Source of the DNA: Eggerthellales bacterium UBA948
GTDB lineage: Bacteria; Actinomycetota; Coriobacteriia; Coriobacteriales; UBA8131
NCBI GenBank assembly: GCA_002293265.1
Contig: DBCW01000018.1
Location: 19,107 to 27,680 of the forward strand
Direction of reading: 5' to 3'
DNA length: 8,574 bases
Below, one piece after another: positions 1-6,949 of this stretch. How positions within the stretch are numbered: the first letter of the stretch is position 1; each line of letters begins with the position of its first letter. The translations under genes and the position numbers were made by a program. The notes beneath the pieces are model-generated. The model saw nothing but the letters and a program-made list of their open reading frames with translations. It did not search any database and had not been told where the DNA came from.

Positions 1-130
1 CGCGGATAACCCAGATGATCGATATCAAATAAAGAACACCAATAATTATGATGATGACCATCCCGAACATTCGCATCTCGGGAGTAATAAATGATTCTAA
101 TAATTCACCAAAATCGGGCAAACTGGACAT
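1..130 (-). CDS. N-terminus of a small membrane protein (partial, runs off left edge)
   Basis: Reading leftward from an ATG at 130..128 there is an uninterrupted frame of 43 codons to the window edge. An AAAAGGA Shine-Dalgarno sequence lies 5 nt before the ATG, which supports a real start. The peptide begins with a short acidic segment (MSSLPDFGELLESF) and a TPEMRMFGM stretch. A strongly hydrophobic run at about residues 24-42 (VIIIIIGVLYLISIIW) looks like a single transmembrane helix or uncleaved signal anchor. It follows folC in the same direction after 68 nt with no terminator I can see, so it may be co-transcribed. From memory, Coriobacteriia often carry after folC a protein with one N-terminal membrane helix and C-terminal zinc ribbons. 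This fragment fits that pattern, but the diagnostic part is outside the window, so no function is assigned. Confidence 0.75.
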   Translation of the reverse strand, partial: MSSLPDFGELLESFITPEMRMFGMVIIIIIGVLYLISIIWVIR

Positions 131-198
131 AGGGGTCCTTTTCTCTTAACGTACAGTCGTGATGCATAACCGTACTAGTTTACCAAAAGCCAAGCAGT
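131..198 (-). other. Spacer between folC and the membrane-protein gene
   Basis: These 68 nt lie between the folC stop (TAA, 201..199) and the next ATG at 130. I see no GC-rich stem followed by a T-run, so no convincing intrinsic terminator, and no clear promoter. The only recognisable element is the AAAAGGA ribosome binding site close to position 136. Readthrough from folC is the simplest reading. Confidence 0.5.
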
Positions 199-1482
199 TT
201 AGCAGCCCTGCACAAATTTATCATTATTCGCTTTACCGTATATCGCTTTAACCTCACCTGCTAATGTGATAGAACCGGTGGCTACCACCGCATTGCCGTT
301 TTCCAAAAATGTCTCCACGGCACTTTTTACAGAGCCAAAGACCTGCGGTGTACGGCTTTCTTTATCTAGTTTCTTAACAATATGTGCCAAGTCATTTGCG
401 TCTATGGCACGAGGAGAAGAAGACTGCGTCACTGCGATGTTTTTGAAAAGTGGGATCAAGGCAGGTATTATACCTTTAGCATCTTTATCTTCTAATACGC
501 CCAACAACAAGGTATCGAAGCCTTCGATGTAGCCACTGTCTTTATCAATGCCATAACGCTCTTTCAGAGACGTAGCCAGAGTTTGTGCGGATTCGGGATT
601 ATGTGCGGCATCTATAAGTACTTTTGGATCTTTATTTATTAGCTCAAAACGCCCGGGGATCTGAATGTCTCTTAGCGCATCTTGGATAGATGTGAGGTCA
701 AGCGCCCTTCCGAGAGCTTTTTCTGTGGCTATCAAAGCACAAATAATGTTGTGGCGTTGATAACTTGGAAAACGAGAAATATCCAGCTCATCAAGCATGG
801 CGTGTTGCTCGGCAATTATTGGTTCAGGTGCGCCAACTTTCTTTGCCTGTTCAAAAAACGTCTCCCGCACATTCTTTGTTCCCTCACCTAGCACACCTAT
901 ACTCTCAGCCTTGATGATTGCGGCTTTCTCGCGAGCAATTGCCTCAACCGTGTCACCCAAGACATGGGTATGATCCAGGTTTATTCCTGTGATTACCGCA
1001 ACCTTAGGAGTGACAACGGACGTTGCATCCCAGCTACCGCCCATGCCCACTTCGAGCACCGCAAACTCTACGTGCCTCTCTGCATATAACCATAATGCCG
1101 CGGCAGTAATTAACTCAAACTCGGTGACATGTTCAAAGTTGCCGTCTTTGATTGCAACGTCTGCGCAGTCTTTTGCTGCCAGTATAGCTGTAGCAAAGTC
1201 TTCGTTAGATACTACTTGACCATCGATCTCCATACGTTCCGGATATTCGATCAAATTTGGAGAAGTGTATAAGGCAACTTTGGCACCATGCGAGCGCAGA
1301 AAAGCTGCGGTAAAACGCGAAGTGGAAGTCTTTCCGTTTGTTCCGGCAATTTGAATGCACTGATAGTTTTGTTGCGGATTACCCAAACACTTGACCAAAG
1401 CCGAGATCGTGCGAAGAGTTGGATCGATACCAAAAGATAAAGCACCCTTTATGGCTGCAATAGCCTGATTATATTTGGACAT
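199..1482 (-). CDS. folC: Bifunctional folylpolyglutamate / dihydrofolate synthase
   Basis: FolC is a cytoplasmic Mur-ligase-family enzyme. It adds L-glutamate to dihydropteroate and/or extends the glutamate tail of folates using ATP. Numbering here is from the upstream TTG; subtract 8 for the ATG start. Visible motifs are the P-loop AGTNGKT (residues 54-60), TSPNLIEYPER (81-91), LEVGMGG (151-157), the LDHTHVLGDT block (177-186) followed by EKAAIIK, IPGRFE (283-288), and DAAHNP (299-304) opening the C-terminal domain. I prefer the ATG at 1482..1480, giving 427 aa, because AGGTAGG lies just upstream and the family usually begins near this point. An in-frame TTG at 1506 would add eight residues but has no Shine-Dalgarno sequence. 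Two usually conserved residues differ: SPH is SPN and GGR is GGS. The gene follows the DUF6572-like gene and ends 68 nt before the membrane-protein gene. Confidence 0.95.
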   Translation of the reverse strand: MSKYNQAIAAIKGALSFGIDPTLRTISALVKCLGNPQQNYQCIQIAGTNGKTSTSRFTAAFLRSHGAKVALYTSPNLIEYPERMEIDGQVVSNEDFATAILAAKDCADVAIKDGNFEHVTEFELITAAALWLYAERHVEFAVLEVGMGGSWDATSVVTPKVAVITGINLDHTHVLGDTVEAIAREKAAIIKAESIGVLGEGTKNVRETFFEQAKKVGAPEPIIAEQHAMLDELDISRFPSYQRHNIICALIATEKALGRALDLTSIQDALRDIQIPGRFELINKDPKVLIDAAHNPESAQTLATSLKERYGIDKDSGYIEGFDTLLLGVLEDKDAKGIIPALIPLFKNIAVTQSSSPRAIDANDLAHIVKKLDKESRTPQVFGSVKSAVETFLENGNAVVATGSITLAGEVKAIYGKANNDKFVQGC

Positions 1483-1486
1483 TATA

Positions 1487-1493
1487 CCTACCT
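1487..1493 (-). promoter_or_regulatory. Ribosome binding site that decides the folC start
   Basis: On the minus strand AGGTAGG is followed by TATA and then ATG (1482..1480). The first AGG is 8 nt from the ATG. No comparable purine tract precedes the in-frame TTG at 1506, so the ATG start is favoured. Confidence 0.6.
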
Positions 1494-1531
1494 GTGTTGA
1501 GCTCAAATAATTTGTCTAAACTTCTAAGATA

Positions 1532-1855
1532 CTACCCCACAGTATCGGTGATGATGCGAATTCTGAATTGCTTCAAATAATCCTCAGCCACTCCTATGAA
1601 CTTTTTTGCCTTTTCAGTTGGACTATGTAAGAACATGATCTGAATCAGGAAACGACTGAACTCCTCGTTGTGATATACATTTTTGTACTGTTTGGACTCG
1701 ATGAACATTGCATAGGCGTTGATCTTGTTTTGCAACAAGGTCAAGTGGTCTTTTTCTTTTGTCCAATCCAAATGGTCGGCAATCAGCAAAACCAGTTCAT
1801 CCGGTTCTTTACCTTTGCCAATGCCGTCCACACTCATTTGGTTATCTATAGCCAT
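1532..1855 (-). CDS. Small DUF6572-like protein of unknown function
   Basis: This 107-residue soluble protein has no signal peptide, membrane segment or cysteine. The pattern AIDNQMSVDGIG near the start, then LVLLIADHLDW (21-31) and LLQNKINAYAMFIES (40-54), followed by a second beta/alpha unit (FLIQIMFLHSPTEKAKKFI), matches what I recall of the DUF6572 family. That family typically starts like M-S-I-D-N-x-x-V-D and has a conserved DHLxW. Its function is not established to my knowledge. The ATG at 1855 is supported by a strong GGAGGA 3 nt upstream, and by the family-like N-terminus beginning there. It sits between valS (109 nt upstream) and folC, a pair often directly adjacent in other bacteria, so it looks like an insertion in an otherwise conserved string. 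Family assignment is from memory of the sequence pattern, and a profile search would settle it. Confidence 0.85.
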   Translation of the reverse strand: MAIDNQMSVDGIGKGKEPDELVLLIADHLDWTKEKDHLTLLQNKINAYAMFIESKQYKNVYHNEEFSRFLIQIMFLHSPTEKAKKFIGVAEDYLKQFRIRIITDTVG

Positions 1856-1964
1856 AAGTCCTCCAGCCTTTAAAGCCCCCCATTGTCATTGTCACCATGC
1901 CTAAATGTGCTACAAGTATGCTAACCACAATCTTGATCTACAACCACATGCTTTCGCTCAAAAA
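1856..1964 (-). other. valS to DUF6572-like intergenic region
   Basis: This 109-nt spacer starts after the valS TAG (1967..1965). A TTTTTGAGCGAAAGC stretch follows the stop, but its only pairing is a tiny GC-GAAA-GC, so I do not call a terminator. A weak promoter-like pair, TTGTAG and CATACT with a 17-nt spacer, could serve the downstream gene. Near the gene lies a tandem TGACAATGACAA run whose 17-nt environment (1879-1895) resembles the block before clpX. Confidence 0.4.
1859..1864 (-). promoter_or_regulatory. Strong but close Shine-Dalgarno of the DUF6572-like gene
   Basis: GGAGGA ends 3 nt before the ATG at 1855. It is the best match to the anti-Shine-Dalgarno sequence in the window but at short spacing. 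It supports the first ATG; the next in-frame Met is at residue 7. Confidence 0.6.
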
Positions 1965-4748
1965 CTATCCAATATCGGCAAGCTGTTCCGTGAGTTGCTC
2001 GATCGATTTGTCTAGCTCTGCGGCATCGCTTTTTGCTTTTTCAATAATAGCAACGTCGGCCTTTGCCAAAAAGCCCTCATTGCCAAGTTTTTTGTTGATC
2101 TTTTCTAATTCGCCTACTTTTTTGTCCAACTCTTTTTGCAGACGCGCTTTCTCGGCATCAAAATCCACAAAGCCTTCGAGTTGGATATATATTTCTAATG
2201 CTGCTTGGATGGTGACTGAGGAGTGCGCGGGCTTTACAGCAGTAGCAGATGCCTCAAAGTTGCCAACTCGCGCCATAGACTTAAGCTGCTCTAGTTGGCT
2301 GTTTAGCACATCTGCTGCGTTTAATGCATGGTCACCCGTAGTCTTTACCACAACATCAAGCGGCTGTTTGGGAGATATGCCGTACCTGGCTTTGGTCGCC
2401 CTTACAGCAGTGACAACTGCACAGAGTTGCTCGATTGCCAGCTCGGCTTGATCGTCGATAAAATCGTTAAAGTAAGCGCTATTTGGCCACTCGGCCACCA
2501 TAAGTGATGGTCGGCTATCGCCGTGCGGAAGCCTTGTCCAAATTTCCTCTGTAATAAATGGCATAAAGGGATGTAGCATGCGCAAGGCACTGTCCAGCAC
2601 AAACACTAAATTGCGTTGGGCGGCGGCGCGCTCGGTGCCACCTTGGTTTAGCTGAGACTTGGAAAACTCGATGTACCAGTCACAGAATTCGTTCCAGAAA
2701 AAGCTATAGAGACTGCGGGCAATCACGCCAAAGTCATAACCGTCTTGACCATCAGCCAGTTGCGCGGTAAGCCTTGCCAGGCGCGACAGTATCCAGCGAT
2801 CGGCATCGGTAACTGCCAGTGGTGTAACTTTGCCGCTGGTCTCATCACATGCCTGACTTGCATCAAAATCTTTTAGATTCATCAACACGAAGCGCGATGC
2901 ATTCCAGATCTTGGTTGCAAAGTTGCGTGCCATGATCATGATCTTTTCTTCATCAAACTTTAGATCCTGCGATCCTGTTACCTGAAGTGCCAAACCAAAA
3001 CGCATAGAGTCCGCGCCATAAGTATTGATCAGCTGCAATGGATCGACGCCGTTGCCGCGCGATTTAGACATAATGTTGCCATATTTATCCAGTACTGTCG
3101 GATGAACGATCACATCCTCAAAAGGCACTTTTCCGTCCAAGAAGTACATCGAAGACATAATCATACGCGCAACCCAAAGGAAGATGATATCGCGAGCAGT
3201 AGAAAGCACCTGAGTGGGGTAATAATGATCCAGCTCTTGCTTCCACGTAGCCTCGCTAGGCCACCCTTGAGTTGCAAATGGCCACAGTTGAGAAGAGAAC
3301 CAAGTGTCTAATACATCCTCGTCTTGCCTCACTGCTGCGCCGCACTTAGGGCAGACCTCGAGGTCTTCAACGGATGCGCCCATCCAGCCACATGTGTCGC
3401 AGTAAAATACCGGGATACGATGACCCCACCAAAGTTGCCTGGAGATGCACCAGTCGCGAATGTTTTCCATCCAATGAAAGTAGATGTTCTCCCAGCGTTT
3501 TGGGTGAAACACAACTTGGTTTTCGCGCACAGCCTTTATCGCCGGCGCGGCCAGTTCGCTCATTTTGACAAACCATTGGTCTGATAGCCACGGCTCTATC
3601 GTAGTATTGCAGCGATAGCAATGACCAACTGCATGGTCGTGCTCCTCGATGTGATCCAAAAGCCCCAGCTCTTCAAATGCTGCAACCACTGCCTCACGTG
3701 CTTCTTCGCGGGTCATGCCCTCAAAACGACCGCCATTAGCGTTGACAACCGCTTCTTCGGTAAATACATTGATTTGTTCTAAGTCGTGGCGCTGCCCAAC
3801 TTCGAAGTCATTGGCATCGTGGGCGGGAGTTATTTTAACGGCGCCGGAGCCAAACTCTTTATCCACATATTCATCGGTAAAGATGGGGATAATGCGATCC
3901 ATTAGCGGTAGTTTTACCTGTGCGCCTGCATCTATTAGCGCACTGTAACGCTCATCGTCAGGACTTACTGCCACACCGGTATCACCTAACATGGTCTCGG
4001 GGCGTGTGGTAGCAACTACCAGATACTCGATGTCGCCCACCGGCTCTACCAGTGGATAACGCAGGTGCCATAGATGGCCGGTCTCATCAACGTGCTCCAC
4101 CTCGTCGTCGGCAAGAGCCGTTGTGCAGCGCGGGCACCAGTTAATTATGCGATGCCCCTTGTATACCAATCCGTTATCAAACCAGTCCACAAAGACCTTA
4201 CGTATTGCTGCTGCATAATCGCTATCCATGGTGAACTTTTCGTGCTCAAAATCGCAAGAGCAACCCATAGATTTTAGCTGCTCGATAATTGTTGAACCAT
4301 ATTCATCACGCCACTGCCAGCAAGCCTCGACAAAAGCCTCACGACCCACATCAAAGCGGGTCTTGCCCTCAGCAGCCAGTTTTTGCTCCACCTTGTTTTG
4401 TGTGGCGATGCCTGCGTGGTCTGTGCCTACCACCCAGCGTGTTGGTCTGCCTTGCATGCGCGCTTTGCGCGTTAGAATGTCTTGCAATGTGTTGTTCAAA
4501 GCGTGACCCATATGCAATACACCGGTAATATTTGGTGGCGGTATCACTATTGTATATGACGGCTTTTGTTCATCAGCAAACCCGGCAACATTGCGGCTAA
4601 AATATCCGCTGTCAAACCACTTTTTAAATAGCGGTTCTTCGATTGTGCCGGGATCGTAATTTTTGGGTAATTCTAACCCTGCCAGAGATTCGCTGCTTGC
4701 AGTGCACTCAGACCCTGTCACTGATACATCATTTGTAAGCTCAGACAT
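1965..4748 (-). CDS. valS: Valyl-tRNA synthetase
   Basis: ValS is a class I aminoacyl-tRNA synthetase that charges tRNA-Val and hydrolyses mischarged Thr-tRNA. At 927 aa it is of normal length. Order seen: catalytic HMGH (79-82) after PPPNITG; CPRC (205-208); the editing-domain signature TTRPETMLGDT (247-257) and ITPAHDANDFEVGQRH (306-321); HCYRC (376-380); a Cys4 knuckle C450/C453/C466/C469; DTWFSS (481-486); and the second catalytic loop at 559-563, IMSKS where KMSKS is usual. A helical anticodon-binding domain follows, then a Lys/Glu-rich C-terminal coiled coil (about 861-927). The Cys pairs suggest two zinc sites as in the Thermus enzyme (family inference). The ATG lies 2 nt after the clpX TAA and has no strong Shine-Dalgarno sequence, so translational coupling to clpX is likely. 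There is no room for a T-box leader. Confidence 0.97.
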   Translation of the reverse strand: MSELTNDVSVTGSECTASSESLAGLELPKNYDPGTIEEPLFKKWFDSGYFSRNVAGFADEQKPSYTIVIPPPNITGVLHMGHALNNTLQDILTRKARMQGRPTRWVVGTDHAGIATQNKVEQKLAAEGKTRFDVGREAFVEACWQWRDEYGSTIIEQLKSMGCSCDFEHEKFTMDSDYAAAIRKVFVDWFDNGLVYKGHRIINWCPRCTTALADDEVEHVDETGHLWHLRYPLVEPVGDIEYLVVATTRPETMLGDTGVAVSPDDERYSALIDAGAQVKLPLMDRIIPIFTDEYVDKEFGSGAVKITPAHDANDFEVGQRHDLEQINVFTEEAVVNANGGRFEGMTREEAREAVVAAFEELGLLDHIEEHDHAVGHCYRCNTTIEPWLSDQWFVKMSELAAPAIKAVRENQVVFHPKRWENIYFHWMENIRDWCISRQLWWGHRIPVFYCDTCGWMGASVEDLEVCPKCGAAVRQDEDVLDTWFSSQLWPFATQGWPSEATWKQELDHYYPTQVLSTARDIIFLWVARMIMSSMYFLDGKVPFEDVIVHPTVLDKYGNIMSKSRGNGVDPLQLINTYGADSMRFGLALQVTGSQDLKFDEEKIMIMARNFATKIWNASRFVLMNLKDFDASQACDETSGKVTPLAVTDADRWILSRLARLTAQLADGQDGYDFGVIARSLYSFFWNEFCDWYIEFSKSQLNQGGTERAAAQRNLVFVLDSALRMLHPFMPFITEEIWTRLPHGDSRPSLMVAEWPNSAYFNDFIDDQAELAIEQLCAVVTAVRATKARYGISPKQPLDVVVKTTGDHALNAADVLNSQLEQLKSMARVGNFEASATAVKPAHSSVTIQAALEIYIQLEGFVDFDAEKARLQKELDKKVGELEKINKKLGNEGFLAKADVAIIEKAKSDAAELDKSIEQLTEQLADIG

Positions 4749-4750
4749 TA

Positions 4751-6163
4751 TTATGATGCCACTTTCTCGGATGATTTCTTGCCGGTCTTGTAAACCACCG
4801 TTGGTGTGCTTTCACCGCGCACTGCCTCAGGAGTCACCACGACCTCGGATATATTGTCGCTGCCGGGCAGATCATACATCGTGTCCAGCAGCGTTCTTTC
4901 GCATATCGAGCGCAGACCGCGTGCGCCGGTGCCATGATCCACTGCCTCTTTAGCAATGGCTTTTAACGCTGAGTCTGTAAAGGTAAGCCTCACATCTTCA
5001 AACGAGAACATGCGTGCGTACTGCTTTACCAAAGCGTTTTTAGGCTCGGTCAAAACGCGGATCAGATCATCTTCCGAAAGCTCCTCAACACAACATATTA
5101 CCGGTATTCTGCCCACAAACTCCGGTATCATGCCAAAGCGGTTTAGGTCTTCCGGCAAGGTCTTAGCCAAAATCCTGGAGGTCTCTTGACTGTGCGGTTT
5201 CTTAATTTCAGCAGCAAAACCAATGCCTTTTTTGCCAATGCGTTCTGACACTATCTTGTCCAGGCCAACAAAAGCGCCACCCAAAATGAACAAGATGTTT
5301 GTGGTATCAATCTTAAGCAGCTCTTGCTGCGGATGCTTACGCCCACCTTGTGGCGGCACCGAAGCCTCAACGCCTTCGATAATTTTAAGTAGCGCTTGCT
5401 GCACACCCTCACCGGAAACATCGCGTGTAATGGAGAGGTTCTCGGCCTTGCGGGCAACTTTATCAATCTCGTCAATGTAGATTATGCCGAGTTGTGCTGC
5501 CTCGATATCGTTATCGGCTGCGGTTATCAGTTTTAACAGAATGTTTTCTACATCCTCACCCACATAACCGGCCTCAGTTAGAGCTGTAGCGTCTGCGATG
5601 GCAAATGGTACGTCGATGATGCGTGCCAAGGTTTGTGCCAACAAGGTCTTACCGCAGCCGGTGGGTCCAAGCAACATAATGTTACTTTTTGCCAGCTCAA
5701 CATCGTCTTCTGAAGAATCGATGCCAAGCGAGGCGCGTTTGTAGTGATTATATACGGCAACCGATAGCGCACGTTTGGCAGACTCTTGTCCGATCACATA
5801 TTTTGAGAGTTCTTTGTAAATCTCAGCCGGTATAGGCAAGTCTTCCAGATCTAAGGTCTTTTCTTCTTCGCTGCGATCATGGTCATCCTCGGACAGATCG
5901 TAGCCAATTATCTCTTCGCATAGTTGAACGCATTCATCGCAGATGAAAACATTTGGCCCGGCAATAAGTTTGCGTACCATTTCTTGAGTTTTACCGCAAA
6001 AGCTACAGCGAATATCTGAGAATCGGTCAAAGCCGTCGCCACCGTCGTCACCACCAGAGCCACCCGATCCGCCGTATCTGCTGCCAAAGCCGTCGAAGCC
6101 GCCAAAGCCATCGTCGCGACCGCCTCCACCGCCAAAGCCAAATTTATCGTTCTTAGCTGCCAA
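4751..6163 (-). CDS. clpX: ClpX, ATP-dependent unfoldase of the ClpXP protease
   Basis: ClpX is an AAA+ hexameric ring that recognises tagged substrates, unfolds them and feeds them into ClpP. Visible in order: a Gly/Asp/Phe-rich extension (about residues 8-48), the zinc-binding domain (C53, C56, C75, C78), Walker A GPTGCGKT (166-173), pore loop GYVG (199-202), Walker B IIYIDEID (227-234), the RKH loop (275-277), the ClpP-docking IGF tripeptide (314-316) and the sensor-2 motif GARGLR (413-418). The length of 470 aa exceeds the usual 410-430 because of the extension. The start is a TTG at 6163 with AGAAGGA 7 nt upstream; the first internal ATG would delete the first half of the zinc finger. 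It follows clpP after a 126-nt gap that may hold its own promoter, and it is followed 2 nt later by valS. Confidence 0.97.
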   Translation of the reverse strand: MAAKNDKFGFGGGGGRDDGFGGFDGFGSRYGGSGGSGGDDGGDGFDRFSDIRCSFCGKTQEMVRKLIAGPNVFICDECVQLCEEIIGYDLSEDDHDRSEEEKTLDLEDLPIPAEIYKELSKYVIGQESAKRALSVAVYNHYKRASLGIDSSEDDVELAKSNIMLLGPTGCGKTLLAQTLARIIDVPFAIADATALTEAGYVGEDVENILLKLITAADNDIEAAQLGIIYIDEIDKVARKAENLSITRDVSGEGVQQALLKIIEGVEASVPPQGGRKHPQQELLKIDTTNILFILGGAFVGLDKIVSERIGKKGIGFAAEIKKPHSQETSRILAKTLPEDLNRFGMIPEFVGRIPVICCVEELSEDDLIRVLTEPKNALVKQYARMFSFEDVRLTFTDSALKAIAKEAVDHGTGARGLRSICERTLLDTMYDLPGSDNISEVVVTPEAVRGESTPTVVYKTGKKSSEKVAS

Positions 6164-6170
6164 TTTACAA

Positions 6171-6178
6171 TCCTTCTT
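6171..6178 (-). promoter_or_regulatory. Ribosome binding site fixing the clpX TTG start
   Basis: AAGAAGGA is followed by TTGTAAA and then TTG (6163..6161). The 7-nt spacing is optimal. No ATG or GTG lies in frame before the zinc-finger cysteines, so TTG is the likely initiation codon. Confidence 0.7.
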
Positions 6179-6186
6179 GTGTGCTA

Positions 6187-6226
6187 ACCCTCTGTCATTG
6201 CCACATTCACGACCTTGACAGAGGGT
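6187..6226 (-). promoter_or_regulatory. Perfect 11-bp inverted repeat in the clpX leader
   Basis: ACCCTCTGTCA at 6187-6197 is the exact reverse complement of TGACAGAGGGT at 6216-6226, with an 18-nt loop. In the clpX direction the repeat starts about 18 nt after a TATAAT box and ends 8 nt before the Shine-Dalgarno sequence. No T-run follows it, so it is not an ordinary terminator. It could be a repressor operator or a leader hairpin that affects clpX translation or mRNA stability. The repeat itself is directly seen; the role is inference. Confidence 0.7.
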
Positions 6227-6243
6227 ATATGCTGTTAGTCCTA

Positions 6244-6249
6244 ATTATA
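6244..6249 (-). promoter_or_regulatory. Candidate -10 box (TATAAT) for clpX-valS
   Basis: A consensus TATAAT lies on the minus strand between clpP and clpX. At spacings of 16-19 nt I find no good -35 hexamer and no extended TG, so the promoter may be weak or activator-dependent. A transcript starting near 6235-6239 would have a leader of roughly 70-75 nt containing the 6187-6226 dyad. A short CTCAC/GTGAG inverted pair (6254-6275) lies immediately upstream of the box. Confidence 0.4.
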
Positions 6250-6289
6250 TCCGCTCACGCCTTCACGCTTGTGAGAATCTCTTGAGGAG

Positions 6290-6919
6290 CTAGTCTTTCT
6301 TATCCTCTTTCTTGATATCTCTGGCGAAGAATATCTCATCCACCAGGCCATAGTCACGCGCTGCCTCAGCCGACATGAAGTTGTCGCGCTCGGTATCGTC
6401 GTGTACTCTGTCCAAAGTTTGACCGGTGTGATCGGCTAATATCTGGTTCAAACGCTCACGCGCGTACAAGATCTCCTTAGCCGCGATCTCAATCTCGGTC
6501 TGCTGACCTTGCGCGCCGCCGCTAGGTTGATGGATCATCACGCGAGAGTTAGGCAGAGCAAAGCGCTTGCCCTTGGTGCCGGAAGCTAAAAGCACTGCCG
6601 CCATCGAAGCTGCCTGACCGATACAAATGGTAGACACATCACATTTGATGAACTGCATCGTGTCATATATTGCAAGACCGGCAGTGATAACGCCACCGGG
6701 TGAGTTGATGTAAAGCGAGATATCCTTCTCCGGGTCATCGCTTTCCAGGTGCAAAAGCTGCGCCACAACTGTGTTTGCCACGTGGTCATCAATTGCCTCG
6801 CCCAAAAAAACGATGCGATCATTTAGTAGTCGCGAGTAGATATCAAAACTGCGCTCCCCACGCGGTGACTGCTCGATTACGTAAGGAATCAGCGCTGAGC
6901 GGTTTCTTTCATAAGACAT
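6290..6919 (-). CDS. clpP: ClpP, proteolytic subunit of the Clp protease
   Basis: ClpP is a serine peptidase that forms a double heptameric barrel and degrades polypeptides delivered by ClpX. The 209 residues match the family length. The catalytic triad is visible: Ser105 in GQAASMAA, His130 in MIHQP, and Asp179 as the last residue of DTERD. The spacings (25 and 49 residues) equal those of the E. coli enzyme. YINSPGG (70-76) is the substrate-strand region, and [22 protein letters not shown] (11-32) is the axial-loop/N-terminal region. The C-terminus is short and charged (KKEDKKD). The ATG at 6919 has AGGAG 5 nt upstream. The gene starts 30 nt after tig ends and very probably shares its transcript. 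Only one clpP copy is seen here; a second elsewhere in the genome cannot be excluded. Confidence 0.98.
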   Translation of the reverse strand: MSYERNRSALIPYVIEQSPRGERSFDIYSRLLNDRIVFLGEAIDDHVANTVVAQLLHLESDDPEKDISLYINSPGGVITAGLAIYDTMQFIKCDVSTICIGQAASMAAVLLASGTKGKRFALPNSRVMIHQPSGGAQGQQTEIEIAAKEILYARERLNQILADHTGQTLDRVHDDTERDNFMSAEAARDYGLVDEIFFARDIKKEDKKD

Positions 6920-6949
6920 AATTACTCCTACCTATCTGCTAATTTAAAA

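Noticed and set aside
1481..1506. TATAAT overlapping the folC ATG with an upstream TTGAGC as promoter
   Set aside because: The spacer is only about 14 nt and the transcript would start inside the gene; the TATAAT is most simply the end of the ribosome-site spacer plus ATG.
1897..2451. Plus-strand 184-codon frame opposite the end of valS
   Set aside because: It is a serine/alanine-rich shadow of the ValRS coiled-coil and anticodon domains, with no supporting motif.
4749..4750. T-box leader expected before a valS gene
   Set aside because: Only 2 nt separate clpX and valS, and the clpX end is coding, so there is no room for a T-box here.
6180..6190. TTAGCAC string before clpX resembling half of a CIRCE (HrcA) site
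   Set aside because: The matching GAGTGCTAA half at 9-nt spacing is absent.
6187..6226. clpX dyad as a rho-independent terminator of tig-clpP
   Set aside because: No T-run follows the stem on either strand and the 18-nt loop is long for a terminator.
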